DNA from: Lentisalinibacter orientalis
GTDB lineage: Bacteria; Pseudomonadota; Gammaproteobacteria; Steroidobacterales; Woeseiaceae
Length of the DNA stretch: 64,000 nucleotides
Assembly: GCF_040706535.1 (NCBI RefSeq)
Contig: NZ_JAPDRJ010000003.1
Location: 372,001-436,000, forward strand
Direction: 5' to 3'
Position numbers and translations under genes: made by a program. The notes beneath the pieces are model-generated. The model ran no database searches. It was not told where the DNA came from and saw nothing but the letters and a program-made list of their open reading frames with translations. Shown here one piece after another: positions 33,779 to 42,838 of the stretch (its first letter is position 1; each line of letters starts with the position of its first letter).

Positions 33779-34124
33779 GTCCTATCGCCTCGGCGGTTCA
33801 TCGCAGTTCATTGCGGTTCACAATGGATACAAAGTAATCATAGCGCAAAATCCCCCTGAAGCGAGCGCAAGCAGCACGGTGGTTGGAAAAGTAGCTGTAG
33901 AGACCAGGCCGATATTGAGATACGCCGCGAACACTCCTGCTCAGTTGCGGACCGCCGCAATGCCGGCATGGTCGGACGGTGGCCTTGCCTTGAACCTGAA
34001 CCGGGCGTTGGCTTGACGCGTCCTGATCCGGGCATTCTCGTCCGTTCGTGCCGATGGCGCGCTCGACGCAGACATTTCGGACCGCGGGATTCTGTAACAT
34101 CGAAACCGGGCGGACCGGAGAGAA
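33779..34124. other. Intergenic region between the toxin-antitoxin pair and glycerate kinase
   Basis: 346 bp with no gene that I can support; open frames crossing it show no recognisable similarity. Its left end holds the phased GTTCA repeats and a possible antitoxin -10 (minus-strand TATGAT, complement of 33837-33842). I saw no convincing promoter for the glycerate kinase and no terminator. Composition shifts from AT-richer at the left to GC-rich at the right, so one edge of the inserted segment may lie here. Confidence 0.6.
33796..33825. promoter_or_regulatory. Candidate antitoxin operator, three 10-bp phased repeats
   Basis: GTTCA occurs at 33796, 33806 and 33816, exactly one helical turn apart (GTTCATCGCA, GTTCATTGCG, GTTCACAATG). 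They fall between the possible -10 at 33837-33842 and the antitoxin ATG. Ribbon-helix-helix antitoxins commonly bind short tandem operators and repress their own operon. Confidence 0.5.
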
Positions 34125-35270
34125 GTGATTGCCAGCGTGAAGGTCGTCTGCGCACCCGACAGCTTTAAGGAATGCCTCTCCGCCACGGAGGCCGCGGCCG
34201 CCATGGCCGACGGTGTGCGTCGCGCGCTGCCCGACGCCGAGGTGGACGTCTGCCCGGTCGCGGATGGCGGCGAAGGCACCGTGGAGGCTCTGGTGACCGC
34301 CCTCGGCGGGGAATACCGCGAGACTCCCGTAACCGGTCCCTGCGGCGAGCCCGTCGTCGCCTGCTGGGGACTGGTGGATGACGGCACCGCGGTCATGGAG
34401 ATGGCCGCGGCCGCCGGACTGCAACTCGTGCCGAGGACCCGGCGGGACCCGCGCCGCACGACCACCTTCGGCGTCGGCGAACTGATGCTCGCCGCCGTCC
34501 GTGCCGGAGCCCGGCGCCTGATCGTGGGACTGGGGGGCAGCGCCACCGTGGACGGCGGCTGCGGCATGGCCCAGGCCCTGGGGTGGCATTTCCGCGATGG
34601 CAATGGCCGCGTGCTCGAATCCCCTCTGTCCGGCGGCGACCTCCTCTCCATCCTCCACGTCGAGACCGGCGGCGCGGATGCGGCCCTCGCCGGCGCGGAG
34701 GTCATCGGCGCCTGCGACGTGGACGCGCCGCTGCTCGGACCGGCGGGTGCGGCCACGGTCTTCGGGCCGCAGAAAGGCGCCGACCCGGACGGCGTCGCGG
34801 CGCTGGAGGATGGGCTTACCCACCTCGCCCGCCTCGTGCGGCGGGAGCTGGGCGCGGACATGGCCACCCTCGGGTACGGCGGTGCCGCCGGTGGTCTCGG
34901 CGCCGGGCTCGCGGTATTCGCCCGCGCACGGCTCGAATCCGGCATCGAGCGCGTGCTGGAGACCTGCCGCTTCGACGAGCGTCTGCAGGGAGCCGATCTC
35001 TGCCTGACGGGGGAAGGCCGGATCGACGGGCAGACCCTCGCCGGCAAGGCCTGCCTGGGCGTCGCAAGGGCCGCGGCCGCCCGGGGCGTGCCGACGGTGG
35101 CGCTGGTCGGGGCCGCGGGACCGGACGCCGACGCCGTCCTGTCCGCCGGCCTCGACGAATGGCGGCTGATCGGACCCGGCCTGACAACCCGCGAGAGCAT
35201 GCGGCGCGCCTCCTCACTGCTGGCCGCTGCGGCGGGCCAGGCGGCGCTGGACTACGCCGTCGCCCGCTGA
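34125..35270 (+). CDS. Glycerate kinase (GarK/GlxK type)
   Basis: Phosphorylates D-glycerate using ATP, linking glyoxylate, tartronate or serine-derived glycerate to glycolysis. 381 residues from GTG 34125 (GGAG at 34117-34120); a second GTG at 34137 gives the more usual N-terminus VKVVCAPDSFKECLSATEAA. Family features: PVADGGEGTVEALV, the Gly-rich LIVGLGGSATVDGGCGMAQALG, VFGPQKGADP, YGGAAGGLGAGLAVF and the C-terminal CLTGEGRIDGQTLAGKACLGVA. It is a single gene with no other glycerate-pathway genes adjacent, located where Pseudomonas has unrelated genes, so it may be an accessory insertion. Confidence 0.93.
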   Translation: MIASVKVVCAPDSFKECLSATEAAAAMADGVRRALPDAEVDVCPVADGGEGTVEALVTALGGEYRETPVTGPCGEPVVACWGLVDDGTAVMEMAAAAGLQLVPRTRRDPRRTTTFGVGELMLAAVRAGARRLIVGLGGSATVDGGCGMAQALGWHFRDGNGRVLESPLSGGDLLSILHVETGGADAALAGAEVIGACDVDAPLLGPAGAATVFGPQKGADPDGVAALEDGLTHLARLVRRELGADMATLGYGGAAGGLGAGLAVFARARLESGIERVLETCRFDERLQGADLCLTGEGRIDGQTLAGKACLGVARAAAARGVPTVALVGAAGPDADAVLSAGLDEWRLIGPGLTTRESMRRASSLLAAAAGQAALDYAVAR

Positions 35271-35273
35271 AGG

Positions 35274-36083
35274 TCAGAGTCGCTCGGAGAGGATCTGCCG
35301 CACCCGTTCCAGATCCGCCACCGTATCGACGCCCGGTGCGGGCAGTTCTCCGGCCACGCCGACACGGATGCGCAGGCCGAGATAGAGGGCACGCAGCTGT
35401 TCCAGCCGCTCGGTGAGCTCCAGTTCCGCCGGCGCGGCGTCCACCAGGCGGGCGAGCGCGCCACAGCGGTAGGCATACAGGCCCAGATGGCGGAGCGCGT
35501 GACGGGGCGCCACCCGCTCCGGCTCGGCGGTGGAACTCCTCGGCCACGGGATCGGCGCGCGGCTGAAATACAGCGCATGGCCGGCCTCGTCCGTTACCAC
35601 TTTCACCACGTTGGGGTCGTGGAACTCGTCCACGTCGTGCAGATGGGCGGCCAGCGTGGCGATGTCCGCCCCGCCCTGCGCCAGCAACGAGGCCGCACGG
35701 CCGATCAGCGCGGGCGGCATGAGCGGCTCGTCCCCCTGCAGATTGATGACGATCGTCTCGTCGGACCAGCCCCGGCTGCGGGCCACCTCGGCGATGCGGT
35801 CGGTGCCCGATGCGTGATCCTCGCGGGTAAGGACCGCATCCGCTCCGAATGCCTGCGCCGCTTCGAGCACCCGCTCACTGTCCGTCGCGACGATCACGCT
35901 GTCGGCTCCGCTCTCCCGCGCCCGCTCCCACACGTGATGGATCATCGGCCGGCCCGCGATGTCCGCGAGCGCCTTGCCGGGCAGCCGCTCGGAGGCGTAG
36001 CGCGCCGGTATGACCACGTGGAATGACACGAAGACACCGTCGTCGGCTTTACTCTCGGCGGGGTTCTCGGAGCTATGATTCAT
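35274..36083 (-). CDS. kdsB: 3-deoxy-manno-octulosonate cytidylyltransferase
   Basis: Activates KDO to CMP-KDO for the lipopolysaccharide inner core. 269 residues. The N-terminal VVIPARYASERLPGKALADIAGRPMIHHVWERA is diagnostic; also VIVATDSERVLEAA, LTREDHASGTDRIAEVA, ETIVINLQGDEPLMPP, ALYFSRAPIPWPR and HLGLYAYRCGALARL. The ATG at 36083 overlaps the lpxK stop (ATGA), supporting this start although it adds about 20 acidic residues before the conserved fold. Together with lpxK and msbA it forms a lipid A/KDO operon. The Trm112-like ycaR gene often found beside kdsB is absent. Confidence 0.96.
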   Translation of the reverse strand: MNHSSENPAESKADDGVFVSFHVVIPARYASERLPGKALADIAGRPMIHHVWERARESGADSVIVATDSERVLEAAQAFGADAVLTREDHASGTDRIAEVARSRGWSDETIVINLQGDEPLMPPALIGRAASLLAQGGADIATLAAHLHDVDEFHDPNVVKVVTDEAGHALYFSRAPIPWPRSSTAEPERVAPRHALRHLGLYAYRCGALARLVDAAPAELELTERLEQLRALYLGLRIRVGVAGELPAPGVDTVADLERVRQILSERL

Positions 36084-37069
36084 CGCGCCGCATCCAGTCG
36101 CTCATCCAGCTTCTCCAGGAATGCATCAGCGGTCGCCGCCTCGATGTCGACGCTCACCGGCACGTACCAGTGGCGCCGGCCGGCGCGCTCCGCCACCTTC
36201 ACCGCATCTTTCTCGGTCATGAATACCGGCAGGGCGTCCGGCGGGTCCAGCTCCTGCCGCGACGGCTCGGCGTGGTCTGCGAGCGGGTGCTCGATCACCT
36301 TCATTCCGGCGTCGCGCAACATGCGGAAGAACCGCGCCGGGTTGCCGATGCCCGCGATCGCATAGACCGCCTGACCGGAGAACTCCGCCAGGTCGCGCCG
36401 GGAGCCGTCGGCCAGGTTCACGGCCCCTTCCGGGCGCAGGGTGAAGCCGATGGCGTGATCGATACCGGTCAGGCCCTGGCTGAAGACTTGGTCGACGGTG
36501 TCGAGCCGAGCGGGCGGCTCGCGCAGCGGGCCGGCCGGCAGGCAGCGGCCGTTGCCGAGACCCCGGTCGAAATCGACCACGGCGATCTCGAAGTCCCGGG
36601 CCAGCCGATAATGCTGCAGGCCGTCGTCGGCGATGATCACGTCGGCGCCCGCCTCGACGGCGGCTCTGGCGGCGGCCACCCGGTCAGGATGCACGTACAC
36701 CGGGCAGCCGGCATGGCGGGCGAAGATGAGCGCCTCGTCCCCCACCCGCGCCGGGTCGGAACCGGGCTCCACGCGCAGCGGCCGCGGCCCCGGGTCGCCC
36801 CCGTAGCCACGGCTGACGATGCCCGGCCGACGGCCGCGCTCGGCGAGCCGGCGCGCCAGCCACAGCGTCAGCGGCGTCTTGCCGGTACCGCCGACGTTGA
36901 TGTTGCCCACGACGATCACCGGCGCGCCCGCCCGGTGCCGCGGCAGCACGCCCGCCGCGAACAGGCGCCGCCGCAACCCTACCAGCAAGGCGAACAGCGC
37001 GCCCAGCGGCCGCAACAGCAGGCCGCCGGAGCCGTCGCCGTACCAGACGTCTTCCAGCCGGCGGCGCAT
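36080..37069 (-). CDS. lpxK: Tetraacyldisaccharide 4'-kinase
   Basis: Adds the 4'-phosphate to lipid A disaccharide at the inner-membrane face. 329 residues. N-terminal membrane-associated segment GGLLLRPLGALFALLVGLRRRLFAAG, Walker A VGNINVGGTGKTPLTLWLA, then GIVSRGYGG, VGDEALIFARHAGCPVYV, ADVIIADDGLQHYRLARDFEIAVVD and the C-terminal LPVFMTEKDAVKVAERA. It lies three bases after msbA and overlaps kdsB, so the three are translationally linked. Confidence 0.97.
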   Translation of the reverse strand: MRRRLEDVWYGDGSGGLLLRPLGALFALLVGLRRRLFAAGVLPRHRAGAPVIVVGNINVGGTGKTPLTLWLARRLAERGRRPGIVSRGYGGDPGPRPLRVEPGSDPARVGDEALIFARHAGCPVYVHPDRVAAARAAVEAGADVIIADDGLQHYRLARDFEIAVVDFDRGLGNGRCLPAGPLREPPARLDTVDQVFSQGLTGIDHAIGFTLRPEGAVNLADGSRRDLAEFSGQAVYAIAGIGNPARFFRMLRDAGMKVIEHPLADHAEPSRQELDPPDALPVFMTEKDAVKVAERAGRRHWYVPVSVDIEAATADAFLEKLDERLDAAR

Positions 37070-37071
37070 CC

Positions 37072-38832
37072 TCAGGCCTGGCTATCGCTGAACTGCATGC
37101 GGTGGAGCATGGCATAGGGCCCCTCGCGCTGCAGCAACTCCTCGTGGGTACCGGTCTCGATCACCCGGCCCGCCTCCATGACGACGATCAGGTCGGCGTT
37201 CTCGATGGTCGACAGCCGGTGGGCGATTACCAGCGTCGTGCGATCCTCCATGAGTTCGGACAGCGCGCGCTGGATCCGCCGCTCGGATTCGCTGTCCAGC
37301 GCGGACGTCGCCTCGTCCAGGATGAGCACGGGCGCGTTCTTCAGCAACGCGCGGGCGATCGCGATGCGCTGGCGCTGACCGCCCGAGAGCAGCACGCCAC
37401 GATCGCCCACCACCGTCTCCAGCCCCAGCGGCAGCTCCCGCACGAACTCCATCACGTAGGCATGCTCCGCCGCCCGTTCGATGTCCGCACGCTCGACCCC
37501 GCCGGCCGCGCCGTAGGCCAGGTTGTTGGCAATGGTGTCGTTGAACAGCACCACGTCCTGGCTCACCAGGCTGATCTGCGCGCGCAGGCTGGCCAGGGTG
37601 TAGTCGCGCACTGGGCGCCCGTCGAGCAGGATCTCGCCCGAATCGGTCTCGTAGAAGCGCGGCAGCAGGCTCACCAGCGTGGACTTGCCGCTGCCGGACC
37701 GGCCGACGATGGCGACGGTGCGCCCGGGCTCCACCGTGAGGTTCACGTCCCTCAGCACCACGCCCTTCTCCTCGGCGTAGGCGAAACTGACGTCGCGGAA
37801 TTCCACCTTGCCGGCCACCCGGTCCGCTTCCCAGGTGCCCGTATCCTGCTCCGCCTCCATGTCCAGCACCTCGAACACGCTGTCGGCGGCGGCGATGCCC
37901 CGCTGCAGCGGCGCATTCATGTTGGTGAGCCGGCGCAGCGGGTCGAGCAGGAATACCATTGCCGTCATGAATGCCGTGAACGTGCCCGGCGTGAGTTCGC
38001 CGGCGAACGACTGCACGCCGGCCACGTACACCACGCCCGCCACGCCGACGGCGAACAGCATCTGGGTCACGGCGATGCCGCCGGCCTTCGCGGCCACCAG
38101 CTTCATGTTCAGGCGGCGGTTGTTCTCGTTGGCGTCGCCGAACCGTCGGCGCTCGTAGTCCTGGCCGTTGAACACCTTCACCACCCGATGGCCCTGCACC
38201 GCCTCCTCGGTCACCTGGGTGACGTCGCCCACCGAGTTCTGGATGCGCTGGGAGTAGCGGCGGAAGATCTTGCTGAGGTAGCCGATCAGCACCGCGATCA
38301 GCGGCACCACCAGGGCGACGAAGGCGGTGAGGATCAGGCTCTGGTAGATCATGACCGCCAGCAGCGAGATGATCTTCAGCGTGTCGCGGATGAGCACGGT
38401 GACCACGTTGGTGGCGGACTCGGCCACCATCTCGATGTTGTAGGTCATCTTCGACAGCAGCGGCCCGGACGAACGCGTATCGAAGAACGAGGCAGGCAGC
38501 ACCAGGTACTTGTCGAAGGTCTCGGCACGCAGCTTGGTGATGATCTGGCGCCCGATCCAGCCCAGGCCGTACTCCGAACCGAAGCCTGCGATGCCGCGCA
38601 CGAGGAAAGCGGCGACGAAGGCGATCGGCATCCAGGAGGCGACGCTCTCGTTACGCGCGAGCAGCGTCTCGTCCATCAGCGGCTCCATCAGCATCGCGAT
38701 GCCGGCTTCCACCAGCGCGGAGAGCGCCATGGCGATGCCGGCCAGTATCAGTACCAGCCGATGGTGGGCGGTGTAGCCGAGCAGGCGCCGATAGACGGAG
38801 AGCCCGTGAGAGTCGACGGAGACCACGGCCAT
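37072..38832 (-). CDS. msbA: Lipid A export ABC transporter MsbA
   Basis: Homodimeric flippase moving lipid A-core across the inner membrane. 586 residues: an N-terminal six-helix exporter domain (about residues 15-320) and a nucleotide-binding domain with Walker A VGRSGSGKSTLVSLLPRFY, Q-loop ISLVSQDVVLFNDTI, signature LLSGGQRQRIAIARALL, Walker B VLILDEATSALDSESE and the H-loop VIAHRLST. MsbA-like segments include SFFDTRSSGPLLSKMTYN. Located between exbD (6 bp upstream) and lpxK. Confidence 0.96.
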   Translation of the reverse strand: MAVVSVDSHGLSVYRRLLGYTAHHRLVLILAGIAMALSALVEAGIAMLMEPLMDETLLARNESVASWMPIAFVAAFLVRGIAGFGSEYGLGWIGRQIITKLRAETFDKYLVLPASFFDTRSSGPLLSKMTYNIEMVAESATNVVTVLIRDTLKIISLLAVMIYQSLILTAFVALVVPLIAVLIGYLSKIFRRYSQRIQNSVGDVTQVTEEAVQGHRVVKVFNGQDYERRRFGDANENNRRLNMKLVAAKAGGIAVTQMLFAVGVAGVVYVAGVQSFAGELTPGTFTAFMTAMVFLLDPLRRLTNMNAPLQRGIAAADSVFEVLDMEAEQDTGTWEADRVAGKVEFRDVSFAYAEEKGVVLRDVNLTVEPGRTVAIVGRSGSGKSTLVSLLPRFYETDSGEILLDGRPVRDYTLASLRAQISLVSQDVVLFNDTIANNLAYGAAGGVERADIERAAEHAYVMEFVRELPLGLETVVGDRGVLLSGGQRQRIAIARALLKNAPVLILDEATSALDSESERRIQRALSELMEDRTTLVIAHRLSTIENADLIVVMEAGRVIETGTHEELLQREGPYAMLHRMQFSDSQA

Positions 38833-38838
38833 GTCCGT

Positions 38839-39255
38839 TCAGTCCTCGCCGGCGACCGTGGCGATGTCGATCTTCACGAAGCCCATGCGGCCGGCGACGT
38901 CCATCACCGTCACCACCGACTGGTGGCGGGCATCGGCGTCCGCGACGATGGTGACCGGCAGACCGGTGTCGCCGCCGGAGACCTCCAGCAGGGCGCGGCG
39001 CAGCGTGACCGGGCTGTTGTTGACCAGCTCCCGCCCGTTGACCAGGAAAGTGCCGGCGGCGGTGATGGCCACTTCCAGGCGCTCGGTCTGCGCCGCCGGC
39101 GCCTCGCTCTCGGCCTCGGGCAGCGTGATGGTGAGCCGGGACTCCTTCACGAAACTGGTGGAGACCATGAAGAAGATCAGCAGCAGGAACACGACGTCGA
39201 TCAGTGACGTCAGGTTTACCTCGGGCTCCTCCTTCGATCGGGTGGCGAGATTCAT
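38839..39255 (-). CDS. exbD: ExbD/TolR-type biopolymer transport protein
   Basis: 138 residues with one transmembrane helix (LIDVVFLLLIFFMVSTSFV), preceded by VNLTSLI and containing the proton-pathway Asp in SLIDVVF. The periplasmic part carries the usual LPEAES and FLVNGRELV pattern, ending VMDVAGRMGFVKIDIAT. Works with ExbB to couple proton motive force to an envelope process. Overlaps exbB by 4 bp. The pair sits between comEC and msbA as in Pseudomonas, a position distinct from the TonB and Tol-Pal loci, so its partner is unclear. Confidence 0.92.
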   Translation of the reverse strand: MNLATRSKEEPEVNLTSLIDVVFLLLIFFMVSTSFVKESRLTITLPEAESEAPAAQTERLEVAITAAGTFLVNGRELVNNSPVTLRRALLEVSGGDTGLPVTIVADADARHQSVVTVMDVAGRMGFVKIDIATVAGED

Positions 39256-39878
39256 GGCTGGCGCTGTCCCGCATCGCGCCGCCGCTGCACGGCTTCCACC
39301 AGCTTCAGGGCCTCTTTCTCCATCTGCACGACCAGCGCGTCCACCCGGCTGCGGAAATAGCGATAACCGATCAGCGACGGGATGGCCACGGTGAGTCCAG
39401 CGGCCGTGGTGATCAGCGCCTCGGAGATGCCGCCCGCGAGCGCGCCGGGATCGCCGACGCCCTCGGTGGTGATGGCCGTGAAGACCTCCACCATGCCGAC
39501 CACCGTGCCGAGCAGCCCCAGCAGCGGCGAGATCGCGGCGATCGTGCCGAGGGTATCCAGGTAGCGCTCGAGCTCGTGGACCACGTGGCGGCCGGTATCC
39601 TCGATGCTCTCCTTCATCACCGCGCGGTCGCGATTGCGATTGACCAGGCCCACAGCCAGGATCTGGCCCAGCGGCGAGCCCTGGTGCAGCGACTGGATGT
39701 GGCTCTGGGTGAGCTCGTTCTTCTTGATCCAGCCCCAGACCCGGGCCGTGAGGTCCTGCGGGACCACCCGTTCCTGTTTAAGGGACCAGAGCCGCTCCAG
39801 CATGATGCCCATGGCGAGGACCGCGCACAGGATAATGGGCAGCATCAGCCAGCCGCCGGCTTTGATGATTTCGACCAT
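39252..39878 (-). CDS. exbB: MotA/TolQ/ExbB-type proton channel protein
   Basis: 208 residues with three predicted membrane helices: GWLMLPIILCAVLAMGIMLERLW near the start, then LGTIAAISPLLGLLGTVVGMVEVF and ALITTAAGLTVAIPSLIGYRYF. The AISPLLGLLGTVVGM and EALITTAAGL segments are the ExbB/TolQ signature. Forms the stator with the ExbD encoded immediately downstream. 36 bp upstream lies the end of comEC on the same strand. Confidence 0.94.
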   Translation of the reverse strand: MVEIIKAGGWLMLPIILCAVLAMGIMLERLWSLKQERVVPQDLTARVWGWIKKNELTQSHIQSLHQGSPLGQILAVGLVNRNRDRAVMKESIEDTGRHVVHELERYLDTLGTIAAISPLLGLLGTVVGMVEVFTAITTEGVGDPGALAGGISEALITTAAGLTVAIPSLIGYRYFRSRVDALVVQMEKEALKLVEAVQRRRDAGQRQP

Positions 39879-39914
39879 AATCCAAGGCTGCGCCAGAAAA
39901 CGGAAATATACCTG

Positions 39915-42209
39915 CTAGGAACTGCCGGGACCAGAAGCCTCGGCAGGCGGCGCCGGCGACCAGAGCCGCCGTCGCGACTCCCTGCGCGCAGCGATTTCCG
40001 CCTCGCGGCCGTCACGGCAGAGCGTGACCGCGAGCGCCCCGTAGTCGCCGGTGCTCATCACGCGGGCCCCGCTCGCCTGCCAGCGGCGGGCGACGGCAGG
40101 ACGCGGGAACCCCCAGCGGTTGCGCCAGGCCGCCGTGGCAATCGCGAAACGCGGCGTCAGCGCATCCACCAGCGCCGCGCTGGACGAGGTGGCGCTGCCG
40201 TGATGCGGCATCAGCACCACATCCGCCCGCTGCAGCCCGCCCGCCGCCAGCAGCCGCCGCTCGCTGTCGCGCTCGACGTCGCCCGGCAACAGCAGGCGGC
40301 GGTTGCCGGCACTCACCTCCAGCACGCAGGAGCCGTCGTTGCCCGCGGCGCCCGCGGCAACCGGCCAGAGCACGCGGAAGCCGATGCCGTCCCAGGACCA
40401 GTGGCCGCCGCGCTCGCAGGCGGCGGCGTCCACGCCGGTCAGCTCGCCCGGCTCGCCGCTGACCACCTGCGCCACGGGCACGGCGGCGGCGACGCTTCCC
40501 GCGCCGCCCGCGTGGTCGTTGTCGGCATGACTCAGCATCAACAGGTCCAGGCGCCGCACACCGAGCGCGCGCAACGCCGGCACGACCACCCGCTCCCCCG
40601 CATCGGAGCCGCTGGCATAGGCCGGCCCTGCATCGTAGAGCATCGCGTGATGGCGCGTGCGCACGATCACGGCGAGGCCCTGGCCGACGTCCAGCACGTC
40701 TGCCCGGATGCAGCCCGGAGGCACCCCGCTCCCCCGCCACAGCAGCAGCGACAGGCTCAGCCACACCGGTATCCAGCGCCCCGGCAGGCAACGCGGCAAC
40801 AACAGCGCGAGCGTGGCAACGGCGGCGAGCGCGATCACGATCGGGCCGCGGCCCGGCGGCTGGTAACCCGCGCCCGGCAGCCCGGCCAGCCACTGCAGCA
40901 ATGCAAGCACGAGACCGAGGGCCTCGTGGGTCAGCGTCAGCAGCCAGGCTGCGGGACCCGCGAGGATCCCGCCCGCGGCGGCCGCGGCGCCGCCGACCAG
41001 CGTGGCCGGCACCACGAACAGGCCGAACGCCGGGATGGCCACGAGGTTGGCCGGGATGGCCGACCACGCGACCCGGTCGAAGAACAGCAGCGTCAGCGGT
41101 GCCAGCAGCACCCAGAGCCGCCACTGCAGGGACGCCAGGGTGCGTAGTCTGCCCACCGCCCCGGCGTCATTCCCGGCCGAGGCGTCGCTGCCCGCGATCG
41201 CGAGTATCGCCGCCACCGCCCCGAAGGAGAGCGCGAAACCGGGCGTGAGACAGTCGAGCGGCTGCACCAGCAGCACGACGATCAGCGCCAGCGCGAGCCC
41301 GGTAACGGGCCCCAGCGGCCGACGCCAGCGGCCGGCGAGCACCACGGTCCCGAGCATCAGCAGCGCCCGGCGCACCGGCGTGCCGAAGCCGGCCAGCAGG
41401 CCGTAGGCCGTGGCCGCGGCCAGCGCCAGCAGCGCGGCGCGGTCCCGTCCGCCACCGCCGGGCAACCGTCCCGCCAGGGCGAAGACCAGGCCGGCGACCA
41501 GCCCCACGTGCAGCCCCGAAATGGCCATCAGGTGGGAGGTACCCGTCGCCTGGAACAGCTCGGTGGACGCCCCATCCAGGCGATGGCGGCTGCCGGTGGC
41601 CAGCGCCACCATGACACCGCGGCCGGCCCCCTCCGGGAGCACGGCCGCGAGGGCGCTCTCGAGCCGCGAGCGCCACCAGGCCAGCCGCCGCGGACCGGGT
41701 CCGCCGAGCCGCCGTCCCTCGCCGCGTACGTAGCCGGTGGCACCGATGCCCCGCGTGAAGAGCCATCGCTCGTAGTCGAAGCCGCCCGGGTTGACCAGGC
41801 CGCGGGGTGCGCGCAACACCACCGTGAAGCGCCAGCGCTCGCCGATGCGCGGCATCGTCTCCGGCTCGTACCAGTTCAGCCTGATCCGTGCCGGCAGGGC
41901 CGGATCGGTGCTGAGTGCCACGAAGGTCACCGCCCGGCCGCGAAGACGGGGAAAGTCCTCGATCACGAACGTTGCGGTCGTCTGCAGACGGTCGTCGGCT
42001 GCAGGCAGGCGGTCGGCCAGCTGCCAGTGGGCATGCAGCGCGAACCAGGCCGCCCCGGCCAGGGCGACGGCCGCCAGCCGCGCCGGGCGCAGCAGCAGTC
42101 CGGCGACGCCCAGTGCAAGACCCGCGAGAATCAGCCACAGCGGCGGCAGGGCGGGCAGCCGGGCCGCGAGCAGCATGCCCGCGAGCAGGGCGAGAGCCGT
42201 GCGCGCCAT
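39915..42209 (-). CDS. comEC: DNA internalization protein ComEC/Rec2
   Basis: Inner-membrane channel for uptake of single-stranded DNA in natural transformation. 764 residues from ATG 42207-42209, with GGGGGA seven bases upstream; a GTG at 42257 would extend it without added similarity. Domain order is OB-like DUF4131 with flanking helices, the Competence domain (membrane, with TGTSHLMAISGLHVGLVAGLV and CLTPGFALSFGAVAAIL), and a C-terminal metallo-beta-lactamase-like domain (DVLDVGQGLAVIVRTRHHAMLYDAGP, LMLSHADNDHAGGA, LLLPGDVERDSE, VLMPHHGSATSS) with the metal ligands present. The gene looks intact, so DNA uptake machinery may be functional if comEA and pili exist elsewhere. Confidence 0.95.
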   Translation of the reverse strand: MARTALALLAGMLLAARLPALPPLWLILAGLALGVAGLLLRPARLAAVALAGAAWFALHAHWQLADRLPAADDRLQTTATFVIEDFPRLRGRAVTFVALSTDPALPARIRLNWYEPETMPRIGERWRFTVVLRAPRGLVNPGGFDYERWLFTRGIGATGYVRGEGRRLGGPGPRRLAWWRSRLESALAAVLPEGAGRGVMVALATGSRHRLDGASTELFQATGTSHLMAISGLHVGLVAGLVFALAGRLPGGGGRDRAALLALAAATAYGLLAGFGTPVRRALLMLGTVVLAGRWRRPLGPVTGLALALIVVLLVQPLDCLTPGFALSFGAVAAILAIAGSDASAGNDAGAVGRLRTLASLQWRLWVLLAPLTLLFFDRVAWSAIPANLVAIPAFGLFVVPATLVGGAAAAAGGILAGPAAWLLTLTHEALGLVLALLQWLAGLPGAGYQPPGRGPIVIALAAVATLALLLPRCLPGRWIPVWLSLSLLLWRGSGVPPGCIRADVLDVGQGLAVIVRTRHHAMLYDAGPAYASGSDAGERVVVPALRALGVRRLDLLMLSHADNDHAGGAGSVAAAVPVAQVVSGEPGELTGVDAAACERGGHWSWDGIGFRVLWPVAAGAAGNDGSCVLEVSAGNRRLLLPGDVERDSERRLLAAGGLQRADVVLMPHHGSATSSSAALVDALTPRFAIATAAWRNRWGFPRPAVARRWQASGARVMSTGDYGALAVTLCRDGREAEIAARRESRRRLWSPAPPAEASGPGSS

Positions 42210-42274
42210 CGTCGGAATCCCCCGGCCCGATCCGTTAAGATGGCCGCGCCCGGACACCGCGCCCCGCAGGGATC

Positions 42275-42832
42275 ATGCCCAGACACTTCTTCCGCCGCCT
42301 GAACTTCGACCGCCACGCCGTGGCCCGGCAGTGGTACATGCGCCCGTTCGAGCGCATCCTGCACGAGCCGCGCATCTGGAGCACCCGCCGACGCAGTATC
42401 GTACCGGGGGTCGGCGTGGGGCTGTTCTGCGCGTGGATCCCGGTGCCCGGGCACAGCATCATCGCGGCGCTGGTCGCGCTGGCCCTGCGGGTGAACATCC
42501 CTGTCGCCGTCCTCGCTACGCTGATCACCAACCCGGTGACCATGGGGCCCTTCTACTATGCGGCGTACCGGGTCGGCGCCGCCATCCTGGAGATGCGGAC
42601 CCGGGCCAACGTGGACATCCCCGCCGACTCGGTGACGGAGATGATGGGCGTCTGGCAGCCTTTCCTTTTGGGCTGCTTCATCCTCGGCAGCGCCACCGCC
42701 GCCGTCGGCTACTTCTCGCTGAACCTGATCTGGCGGCTGTCGGTCAGCGGCTACGTGCGGGCGCGGCGCCGCCGCGCGGACCGCGCGGCCGGCGATGACG
42801 GCGACGGGCCTGACGAAAGCGACCTGCCCTGA
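42275..42832 (+). CDS. DUF2062 domain membrane protein
   Basis: 185 residues. The DUF2062 region contains RRRSIVPGVGVGLFCAWIPVPGHSIIAALVALALRVNIPVAVLATLITNPVTMGPFYYAAYRVG, with two or three membrane segments and the conserved NP-T-GP-YY pattern. A further hydrophobic segment follows (PFLLGCFILGSATAAVGYFSLNLIW), then a basic and finally acidic tail. Function not known. Divergent from comEC and convergent with lolD (6 bp between stops). Confidence 0.88.
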   Translation: MPRHFFRRLNFDRHAVARQWYMRPFERILHEPRIWSTRRRSIVPGVGVGLFCAWIPVPGHSIIAALVALALRVNIPVAVLATLITNPVTMGPFYYAAYRVGAAILEMRTRANVDIPADSVTEMMGVWQPFLLGCFILGSATAAVGYFSLNLIWRLSVSGYVRARRRRADRAAGDDGDGPDESDLP

Positions 42833-42838
42833 AAACCG

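Noticed and set aside
33741..34016. Plus-strand ORF of 91 codons next to the antitoxin
   Set aside because: Covers the antitoxin start and operator-like repeats, no recognisable domain, no good ribosome binding site.
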